Shown in pieces: positions 54,852-61,606 of a DNA stretch of 64,000 nucleotides. The first letter of the stretch is position 1; the number at the start of each line of letters is the position of its first letter. The DNA lies in NCBI RefSeq assembly GCF_013106755.1, contig NZ_WHPF01000002.1, positions 186,001-250,000 on the forward strand. The letters are read 5' to 3'. The translations under genes and the position numbers were made by a program. The notes beneath the pieces are model-generated. The model made no database searches and was not told where the DNA came from. It saw nothing but the letters and a program-made list of their open reading frames with translations. Source of the DNA: Limnovirga soli. Its GTDB lineage: Bacteria; Bacteroidota; Bacteroidia; Chitinophagales; Chitinophagaceae.

Positions 54852-55069
54852 ACAATTTTTATTATGTTTACCGGGCATGCTTTTGCCACATTAATTGTTA
54901 ATTCAAGCAAATGCGTTGGTATGGCTATTTGATAAATACCTTTCTTTTCAATTGCTTGTATTAAAGTAGCTTTCCCATCTTTCTTAGACATACGCCAAAG
55001 TGTGGGCTGCTGTTGCTGACAAATTCCACAACCAATGCATTTATTACGGTAATGAATAATTTTACTCAT
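54848..55069 (-). CDS. Single-cluster ferredoxin
   Basis: The 73-residue protein has one CxxCxxC motif near the start (YRNKCIGCGICQQQQPTLW) and a fourth Cys followed by Pro near the end (AKACPVNIIKIV). That is enough for a single [4Fe-4S] cluster. The body between them is enlarged (about 45 residues). Such small ferredoxins donate electrons in the cytosol. It begins one base after the U32 gene's stop and overlaps the next gene by four bases, so the three are translated together. This strongly suggests it reduces or assists the U32 enzyme's iron-sulfur centre. Confidence 0.92.
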   Translation of the reverse strand: MSKIIHYRNKCIGCGICQQQQPTLWRMSKKDGKATLIQAIEKKGIYQIAIPTHLLELTINVAKACPVNIIKIV

Positions 55070-55070
55070 T

Positions 55071-56309
55071 CTAGGCTTTGGTTATTTTATACAATTTATC
55101 AGTTACAGCTACTTTGGTAGTAATGGGGAATGTTAGCTTATCTCCTTTTTCTGCAATAATTGCATGGTTGCCATTTACGGTTAACTGGTGCAGTGTTTCC
55201 TTAAACATACCATGTGCCTGTCCGCTAACCATGATGGTATCACCAGGTTGCAACGTCCCGGCTTCAATATCAAATTCACCTACCTGAATATTAGGATAAT
55301 ATCGGCTTCCTTTACCTATATACACTTTTTTTTCTGTTGCTGCCGATCCCGGGCTTTTTGTCCATTCTCCCATTTCCTGTCCCAAATAATAACCTTCCCA
55401 AAACCCACGATTATATACCGTAGCTAACATGGTTTCCCATTGGGCAATACTAGCGGCATTGTAAGTGCCATTGGCAATAGCTTCCAAGGCTTCTTTATAG
55501 CATTTTGTAACAGTATATACATAATCGGCACCCTTACTACGGCCTTCAATTTTTAAAACCTGAACACCACTGTTTACTACCTGATCCAAAACACCGATTG
55601 TACACAAGTCTTTGGGCGACATAATGTATTCGTTATCTATTACCAATTGTTCATTGGTTTCTGCATCTGTTACTATATAAGACCGGCGACAGTTTTGTAC
55701 GCATGCACCACGGTTGGCTGCAGCATTTTGTGTATGCAAGCTTAGGTAACACTTGCCCGAAATGGCCATACATAAAGCACCATGAACAAAAATTTCCACC
55801 TCCAAAGGTTTGCCGGAAACACCAAGAATATTACGTCTTTCAATATCCCGGGTTATTTGTGTTATTTGCCTAAGGGTAAGTTCCCTGGCTAATACCACTA
55901 CATCGGCCATACGGGCAAAAAACTGCACAGCTGCTATATTGCTAATATTTGCCTGCGTAGAAATATGCAACGGAATTTGTAACTGCGAACAATATTCCAT
56001 CACAGCAAAATCGGCAGCAATTACAGCATCAATATGGTGCAGTTTTACCTGTTGCAAAATGGCTTTTAATAACTGCATATCATGATCGTACATTACCGTA
56101 TTTAAGGTGAGGTAAGCTTTAATGCCATTACTATGGCAAAGTGTTGACACTTCCTCTATATCTGCAAGTGAAAACCCATTGGACGAACGCGTACGCATAT
56201 TAAGTTGCTCTACCCCAAAATAAATAGCATCTGCACCCGCATTAATTGCGGCCTGTATGCAATCAAACGAGCCAGCGGGTGATAATAATTCAATGGTTTT
56301 ATTGGCCAT
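55071..56309 (-). CDS. Peptidase U32 family protein, TrhP-like (tRNA 5-hydroxyuridine pathway)
   Basis: The 412-residue protein has the U32 TIM-barrel-like N-terminal half (IELLSPAGSFDCIQAAINAG, ADAIYFGVEQLNMRTRS). The family signature FVHGALCMAISGKCYLSLHT, with NRGACVQNCRRSY, contains four cysteines likely to hold an iron-sulfur cluster. A C-terminal beta domain (about 330-410) completes the type. In E. coli and Bacillus, members such as TrhP are needed to hydroxylate wobble uridine using prephenate; most 'U32 peptidases' are not peptidases. The length fits TrhP better than the longer RlhA. It heads the three-gene unit with a ferredoxin and a PNPOx-like protein. Confidence 0.88.
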   Translation of the reverse strand: MANKTIELLSPAGSFDCIQAAINAGADAIYFGVEQLNMRTRSSNGFSLADIEEVSTLCHSNGIKAYLTLNTVMYDHDMQLLKAILQQVKLHHIDAVIAADFAVMEYCSQLQIPLHISTQANISNIAAVQFFARMADVVVLARELTLRQITQITRDIERRNILGVSGKPLEVEIFVHGALCMAISGKCYLSLHTQNAAANRGACVQNCRRSYIVTDAETNEQLVIDNEYIMSPKDLCTIGVLDQVVNSGVQVLKIEGRSKGADYVYTVTKCYKEALEAIANGTYNAASIAQWETMLATVYNRGFWEGYYLGQEMGEWTKSPGSAATEKKVYIGKGSRYYPNIQVGEFDIEAGTLQPGDTIMVSGQAHGMFKETLHQLTVNGNHAIIAEKGDKLTFPITTKVAVTDKLYKITKA

Positions 56310-56495
56310 AAAAAAGTTTAATAATAATGCTGTTTGCCAGTACAGTCTTTTTTGTAAGGCTGCAAAGTTTTTTAAACCTGCATTTCAATACATGATAAGT
56401 ATCATGTTAAAGGCTGAGCTATATTATGGTTTCAAATTTTTATAAACAACATCTTTGCGCGTTTTAGAAACTAACAGCAATAAACACAAGTTTAG

Positions 56496-56924
56496 ATGAT
56501 GCAGATAACAAAGATTTTCAGGTTCGAAATGGCACATGCTATACATGGATACGATGGCCCTTGCAAACATATTCATGGACACTCTTATATTTTGCATGTT
56601 ACAGTAAGTGGTTATCATACACAGCAAAACTATTTGCCTGCACCAGGATTTATTATGGATTTTAAAGCGCTTAAAAAAATAGTACAACAGCATATTATAC
56701 AGCAATTTGATCATGCCTTATTATTATCCGGCGAGTTTATAGCAAACAACCCCGCAAGTAATAGCCACAATAACCTGATGCTGTTTCCTGCTGAGCCAAC
56801 AGCTGAGAATTTATTGATTTTTATACGCAATACCTTGCAGGAACACTTGCCAAAAGAAGTACATCTAAAGTCGCTATTGTTGTATGAAACAAATGATGCA
56901 TACGCGGCATGGTATAACGACTAA
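56496..56924 (+). CDS. queD: 6-carboxytetrahydropterin synthase QueD / PTPS family
   Basis: The 142-residue protein begins with FRFEMAHAIHGYDGPCKHIH, which gives the first zinc His, the catalytic Cys and part of the HxH pair; GHSYILHVTV follows. Further family elements are GFIMDFKALKKIVQ and QFDHALLL, and the C-terminal catalytic Glu in YETNDAYAAW. It converts dihydroneopterin triphosphate to 6-carboxytetrahydropterin in the queuosine (7-deazaguanine) pathway; the paralogous PTPS reaction is an alternative. Two adjacent ATG codons (56496 and 56499) could start it. No other queuosine gene is in view. Confidence 0.93.
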   Translation: MMQITKIFRFEMAHAIHGYDGPCKHIHGHSYILHVTVSGYHTQQNYLPAPGFIMDFKALKKIVQQHIIQQFDHALLLSGEFIANNPASNSHNNLMLFPAEPTAENLLIFIRNTLQEHLPKEVHLKSLLLYETNDAYAAWYND

Positions 56925-57505
56925 TATCTTTTAGCCCGACTATAGAAATACTATTAAACTTTACTTGCGTCGCACACTTGTACTGCAGAATATGTTTGGG
57001 CTAAAAAAGGCAACATTTCATTGCTGAGTATATAACAGAACCTTGCAGTGAGTGACACAAGTAAAGCTGAGTATATAAAAGATTGTTTGTTCACAAAATG
57101 TATCCAGGTTTTTAGTTACCTGGACATTTGGGTACCAAAAATTCTTTTCCTGATGACACATGCTTAAATTATTATTAAATAATAGTAGTTATACGAATAA
57201 TATAAATGCATTTTGACTTTGGTTTAAACAGTTATGCATACATTTCGAAAATATTTCAACTACTAAAAATCATAATCCGTTACCAGTGCTAAGAGGCGTT
57301 ATTTTTATATCGCATTCTGCCAATAAGCATTTTGATTTTTGGTATTCACAACCTATGGCATCGTTTGAAAATTATAACAGGGTTAAGCAATTAACCTTTA
57401 TTTACCTGCACTAATTAAAAAAGGTTAATAGCCGGTTTAATTTCTACAGGAAAATATGCGTTATAACCGTTAAAAAATACATATAATAAACGAACCGTGC
57501 ACACT
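56925..57505. other. Gene-free region with a repeat pair and a small palindrome
   Basis: The repeat pair at 56959-57067 occupies the left part. AATGTATCCAGGT and ACCTGGACATT around 57098-57129 form an imperfect hairpin without a T run. The remaining 370 bp up to the nucleotidyltransferase start are AT-rich and show nothing I recognise. Confidence 0.5.
56959..57067. repeat. Intergenic modular repeat, paired type A / type C'
   Basis: The forward core CTTGCGTCGCACACTTGTAC (56964-56983) is preceded by ACTTTA. The reverse core, of type C (57045-57061, ending GTGAGTGACACAAG), is followed by TAAAGC. The outer six bases on each side pair, while the cores belong to different variants. Confidence 0.83.
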
Positions 57506-58288
57506 ATGTTTGTGGATACTGATACTTATCTTACTAATCTTGATAATTTTTTACTGCCGCAAACACCCGTTGTAGAACGGATAGATGAATGTATCCGCTT
57601 TTTAAAAGAAAGAATATGGGGGATGTTTCAGGATAATTTGGTGGAAGTAAATGTTTTTGGATCTTATGAAAATGGTACGTTTATACAACAGGATAAGGAT
57701 GCAGATGTAAATATCATCATTGTTTTTAAGCAAAAGGGGTTTCAGCCCAATGCTTATATGAATAGAATACATGATTTTTGCCTGCGCTATAATAAACAAG
57801 CAACCATTTATAAAGATCATCCTACCGCATCTATAAGATTGGATAATTATACATTTGAGTTAGTGCCTGCTATTTATATTTCAAAAGATAAGGTTAGAAT
57901 ACCGGCGCCACAGGATGATCCGGCTTCAAAATGGATTCTCACCTCACCTAAAGCATTAAAAACCCAGCTTAATAACAAGGATAATCTAAATAATCAATTA
58001 ATAAAACCTTCTATTAGGGTTATTAAGTATTGGAATACCCTGAAGAATAAACCATTCTCTTCTTTTGCTATTGAAAGGCAAATACTAAGTACTTTTTTCT
58101 TTTGCAAAGCCCCAAGAGATTATTTTTTTATAGCTTCCAATTCGCTTAAAAAACTTGCTATAACAGATCCGCAGCTGGCTTTTATGGAAGAAATCAGGGA
58201 AAGCACCCGCAGACTGAATGTATTTGAAAAGCATCGCATCCCTGAATATATTGGCCCGGAAATTTCGAGGATATTACCAATGGATTAA
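57506..58288 (+). CDS. Orphan CD-NTase-like (SMODS) nucleotidyltransferase
   Basis: I use the ATG at 57506, giving 260 residues; a GTG three codons earlier is an alternative. The nucleotidyltransferase core has GS at 52-53 in VNVFGSYENGTFI and the metal-binding D65/D67 in KDADVNIIIVF. The third acidic residue is E118, in the FELVPAIY motif. A second half with PAPQDDPASKWI and KPSIRVIKYWNTLKNKPFSS resembles the substrate domain of cGAS/DncV-like (CD-NTase) and OAS-like enzymes. These make cyclic or linear oligonucleotide signals, typically in CBASS defence. Here no effector, E1/E2 or Cap gene is adjacent, so a defence role is unproven. Other NTase functions remain possible. Confidence 0.8.
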   Translation: MFVDTDTYLTNLDNFLLPQTPVVERIDECIRFLKERIWGMFQDNLVEVNVFGSYENGTFIQQDKDADVNIIIVFKQKGFQPNAYMNRIHDFCLRYNKQATIYKDHPTASIRLDNYTFELVPAIYISKDKVRIPAPQDDPASKWILTSPKALKTQLNNKDNLNNQLIKPSIRVIKYWNTLKNKPFSSFAIERQILSTFFFCKAPRDYFFIASNSLKKLAITDPQLAFMEEIRESTRRLNVFEKHRIPEYIGPEISRILPMD

Positions 58289-59302
58289 TTAGATTGTATT
58301 CGCTGCCTGGTAAATGCGTTCTATTATTTCTACGGTTTTTAATCCTTCTTCGGGCAAGGTATACATGGGGGCATTATTGGTTAGCACTTCTATTAGGTTT
58401 TCATAAACTTTATCATGATTGCTCATAGAACCCGTATAGGTGCCATATTGATTGGCCGCTTTACTTTGGGGTAAATCGGGTATAGTAATATTTGTTAAAC
58501 GCTGGTATTCCAATGTATTTAAATACTGTCCACCAATTTTTATGGTACCATTTTCGGCAAAAATGGTAAGAGAACCTTCCATGTTTTGCTGATGGCTGTT
58601 AACCGTATAATGAATGCCACCTATTAGGCCACTTTCAAAAACCAGATTTACAATACCTGTATCCTCAAAAGCAATGCTGTTAGTATGAGCAGAATTGGTA
58701 GTGATGGCCTGAATATGCTTAACATCTCCAAACATCCAATACAGCAAATCAATAAAATGGCTGAACTGGGTAAATAATGTACCGCCATCAAGTTCTTTGG
58801 TTCCTTTCCAGGTTTGATAGTAATCTTCATTCCGGTTCCAGAAACAATTTAGTTGTATACTATAAATTTTACCTAACAAATTCTGTTGTAATAATAGGTA
58901 TACAGCTGCCACTGGCGGGTTAAACCTGTTTTGTTTGACTATCATTAATTTTTTGCCGGCCTGTCTGGCCGCTGCTATCATATTAACACAATTGGGGGTA
59001 TTAATGGCCATAGGTTTTTCGCAAAGCACATGGCAGCCTGCTTGTAAAGCAGCAATACTATGCGCCGCATGTAAACCATTTGGCGTGCAAACCACAACCA
59101 CATCAATATTGGCGGCGGAAGTAAGAAATGCTTCTACAGTATAATATGCAGAACAACTATATTGATGAGCCAAAGCATCTGCCTTCTCAGGCAACATATC
59201 ACATACAGCAGTAAGATGCCCAAATATTTTAATTTGTTCAGCATGCCGCTGGGCTATTCTGCCACAACCTATTATTCCAAACCTAATGGATGAAACCGCC
59301 AT
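58289..59302 (-). CDS. Gfo/Idh/MocA family oxidoreductase
   Basis: The 337-residue protein has the Rossmann fold start IRFGIIGCGRIAQRHAEQI, then VVVVCTPNGLHAAHSIAAL. The signature CHVLCEKPMA carries the catalytic-site lysine of the EKP motif. The C-terminal beta-sheet domain includes WKGTKELDGGTLFTQFSHFI, with the usual Gly-Gly and His near the active site. It is an NAD(P)-dependent sugar or inositol dehydrogenase, possibly in nucleotide-sugar or glycan biosynthesis (WbpB/WlbA type). Its stop abuts the end of the convergent nucleotidyltransferase gene with no gap. A terminator upstream separates it from the next gene. Confidence 0.92.
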   Translation of the reverse strand: MAVSSIRFGIIGCGRIAQRHAEQIKIFGHLTAVCDMLPEKADALAHQYSCSAYYTVEAFLTSAANIDVVVVCTPNGLHAAHSIAALQAGCHVLCEKPMAINTPNCVNMIAAARQAGKKLMIVKQNRFNPPVAAVYLLLQQNLLGKIYSIQLNCFWNRNEDYYQTWKGTKELDGGTLFTQFSHFIDLLYWMFGDVKHIQAITTNSAHTNSIAFEDTGIVNLVFESGLIGGIHYTVNSHQQNMEGSLTIFAENGTIKIGGQYLNTLEYQRLTNITIPDLPQSKAANQYGTYTGSMSNHDKVYENLIEVLTNNAPMYTLPEEGLKTVEIIERIYQAANTI

Positions 59303-59326
59303 TGTTATGTGCTTTTGTGCATTTCA

Positions 59327-59369
59327 AAAAAACAAATCCTTTCCCCAATATTGAGAAAAGGATTTGTTC
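59327..59369 (-). terminator. Intrinsic terminator after the gene at 59389
   Basis: AACAAATCCTTT and AAAGGATTTGTT form a 12-bp stem. On the minus strand seven Ts follow. It begins 20 bases after the stop at 59389. Confidence 0.9.
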
Positions 59370-59388
59370 CGAAAATAGTTCCACTATA

Positions 59389-60585
59389 TTATTTCTCAAA
59401 AAAATTAACTGTACCGCCAACCCATTCTTTATCTTTATTATACCTTACACCAATCATTTTTCCTTTGCTTAAACGTCCTAGATTCATGGTGGGTACGGGT
59501 CTTTTTTCACCTTCTTTCCAAAAATAAAAAATTCTTATTTCTGCTTTGGCAGGTATATCCGGGGTTTCTATAACATCTGCATACTTTACTTTGCGCTGCA
59601 GTATCCAGTTATGTGGGTCTGTAACTTTTTCAATATCAGCAGCTGTAACATCAATCACCACCCCCTGCCCTGCAAATGAAAACAATGGTTTTAATACGTA
59701 GTTTTCCAAATCAGCAGGCATTTGCTTTATATCGCTCAAAAACTTTGTTTCGGGCACATAGGGATGTTGAATATAAGGTAGTGTAAATTTACTGATTCGA
59801 TAAAACCAGTTAGGATGTGGCACCCATTCTACATCCAGATTTTCAAAAAGTATATAACCTTTTTCCTGTATTTCGGCAGATTGCTGTTGTAAATCATCAA
59901 AAATAACCCGGTTATAAATGCGTTTTACCTGAATTTTTCTGCCGTCTTTTTCGTAAAAAAGCTGATTGCCTTCCTTTATCAATTCAGTTAAACATACAAT
60001 AGGAATACCCAGATAATCATTGGTACAATAAAAATCTATCCTTGTTTTTTGCTGATGGGGCAAAATTTCAAGTAAAATCGCATTTTCAGCTGCTACATCC
60101 TTAATAATAATTTCCTTTAATAATTCCAGATAAGATGCTTTGTCAAACCCGCCCAAATAAGCATCATAATGCTCAGGAATATCAAAATGTTTACGCGTCA
60201 TTTCAGTGTGAAAAATCTGGTAGGCAAACAAAGTAGGAAAACCCTGCATTTCTATTAGCTGTGGCTCTAATCCCCCACTTTCATTTTCACAAATGCCAAA
60301 ATCAAAGGCAATAAAATGGGTATGTTCATTTTCTGCCGGCACTTTTATATCTGCAGGTATGGCATGTGCTGTAAGTGTTTTAAAATTATACTGTGTTATC
60401 ACATCTACAATGCTTTCGCAGGCCGAAATCATTTTATCAGTAAATGCTTTATCAACAAAAACCGGTGTTTCAGCAATCCTGAAATCAAGTGAACCGGGAT
60501 GCAGGCTTTGCAATTCTTTTACGTAGGCCTCATATTTTTCAGCACTAAAGCTTTCATTAAACTTTTTTCTTAATGCAGCAACCAT
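59389..60585 (-). CDS. Conserved protein of unknown function, possibly ATP-grasp-like
   Basis: I do not recognise a named family. The 398-residue protein is soluble, without signal peptide. Features are an acidic N-terminal half with FIAFDFGICENESGGLEPQL and EMQGFPTLFAYQIF, and a region KIQVKRIYNRVIFDDL. The C-terminal part has NYVLKPLFSFAGQGVVIDV, HNWILQRKV and KAEIRIFYFW. The 'KPLFSFAGQGV' and 'EIRIFYF' elements resemble the nucleotide-binding lysine/glycine loop and metal-binding strand of ATP-grasp ligases, which would make it a peptide or carboxylate ligase. That reading is an inference. It lies 50 bases downstream of miaE on the same strand and ends at a strong terminator. Confidence 0.68.
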   Translation of the reverse strand: MVAALRKKFNESFSAEKYEAYVKELQSLHPGSLDFRIAETPVFVDKAFTDKMISACESIVDVITQYNFKTLTAHAIPADIKVPAENEHTHFIAFDFGICENESGGLEPQLIEMQGFPTLFAYQIFHTEMTRKHFDIPEHYDAYLGGFDKASYLELLKEIIIKDVAAENAILLEILPHQQKTRIDFYCTNDYLGIPIVCLTELIKEGNQLFYEKDGRKIQVKRIYNRVIFDDLQQQSAEIQEKGYILFENLDVEWVPHPNWFYRISKFTLPYIQHPYVPETKFLSDIKQMPADLENYVLKPLFSFAGQGVVIDVTAADIEKVTDPHNWILQRKVKYADVIETPDIPAKAEIRIFYFWKEGEKRPVPTMNLGRLSKGKMIGVRYNKDKEWVGGTVNFFEK

Positions 60586-60635
60586 ATTCTTAAATTTATC
60601 TATGTGTAAAAATAAGCAATGCGTACTTACAAAAA

Positions 60636-61247
60636 TCAGTGTATCCTGTCGCCCCTTACTTCCAGATTATTTATAACATTGGCTTCATATTCCAGCCATT
60701 CTTTCCAGCGGTTTCGCACTTTTTCTTTATTTACATAGAATTCTGCCAACTCAATAAACAAGGCATAATGGCCGGCTTCGCTTTCCATAAATCTACGGTA
60801 AAAATTACGCATATAAGCATCAGGCAAACCTTCGCTAAGGCGTTTAAACCGCTCACAACTGCGTGCCTCAATTAATGCCATGGTTAACATCTGATCTAAA
60901 AACCTGTCTTCCACACTCCCTCCTTTTACCTGAAACGCAATTAATTGATTAACGTATTCATCTTTACGTTGTTTGCCCAACACAAGTTGGCGTTTTTTCA
61001 ACTCCTGCAATACCAATCTGAAATGGCCCCACTCTTCAGTTACAATGGGTGCCAGCTCGTTCACCATTTTATCATAGGAAGAATATCGTTGTATCAGCGA
61101 TATACAGGTAGTAGCCGCCTTTTGCTCACAATAAGCATGATCGGTCAAAATTTCCTGCATAGAAATACCTGCCAGATCTACCCAACGCGGATCGGTTGGT
61201 AATTGCAAGCCCAGAATATTTCTTTGTGCTTCGGCATTTGTTTCCAT
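60636..61247 (-). CDS. miaE: tRNA-(ms2io6A)-hydroxylase MiaE
   Basis: The 203-residue protein is a ferritin-like diiron helical bundle. The iron-ligand segments are DHAYCEQKAA (Glu41), VTEEWGHFRLVL (Glu, His), IEARSCERFKRL and ESEAGHYALFIELA. LGLQLPTDPRWVDLA opens the family. MiaE hydroxylates the isopentenyl group of ms2i6A37, next to the anticodon, using O2. It is first in a unit with the unknown protein at 59389. The nearby TrhP-like and QueD proteins act on other anticodon-loop positions. Confidence 0.95.
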   Translation of the reverse strand: METNAEAQRNILGLQLPTDPRWVDLAGISMQEILTDHAYCEQKAATTCISLIQRYSSYDKMVNELAPIVTEEWGHFRLVLQELKKRQLVLGKQRKDEYVNQLIAFQVKGGSVEDRFLDQMLTMALIEARSCERFKRLSEGLPDAYMRNFYRRFMESEAGHYALFIELAEFYVNKEKVRNRWKEWLEYEANVINNLEVRGDRIH

Positions 61248-61280
61248 AATACATTATTATTAAACCTGCAGCAAATGTAA

Positions 61281-61481
61281 TGGCATCGCCTCTTGCGTCG
61301 CATTACGTTCATCGTTCCGTTTTTATGGCAGCAAAACTATGGCATGTTTTTAAGCTGGGGAAAATTGTTTAAAATCCTTTCTACTTTGAAGAAATAGCAT
61401 TATTTGCTTAATATAAAATAGTAAAAAAAAGAATATTTATTTGCTGCTTAAAGTACCAGACGTACAAGAGTGCGACGCAAC
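61281..61481. repeat. Intergenic modular repeat, type D forward with type A' reverse
   Basis: TGGCATCGCCT (61281-61291) precedes a core that begins CTTGCGTCGCATTACG and ends CATCGTTCC (61292-61316), then TTTTATGGCAGCAAA as after type B cores. The reverse core GTACAAGAGTGCGACGCAAC is at 61462-61481. The core mixes the start of type A and the end of type B. The rest of the 359-bp gap (61248-61606) shows nothing else. Confidence 0.78.
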
Positions 61482-61606
61482 GGCTGCTGCCAACAGCGCT
61501 AATGCCTGGCTCATAGTTTTTAATTATATGCTACCCATTATAATAGCTGTTCGATTGGCCATTTTATATAGGTTTATTTGTTACTTTCAGGCTTTAATTG
61601 CAGCAT

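Noticed and set aside
57506-59302. A CBASS defence operon
   Set aside because: Only the nucleotidyltransferase is present. The adjacent gene is a convergent Gfo/Idh/MocA oxidoreductase, with no effector or ancillary gene.
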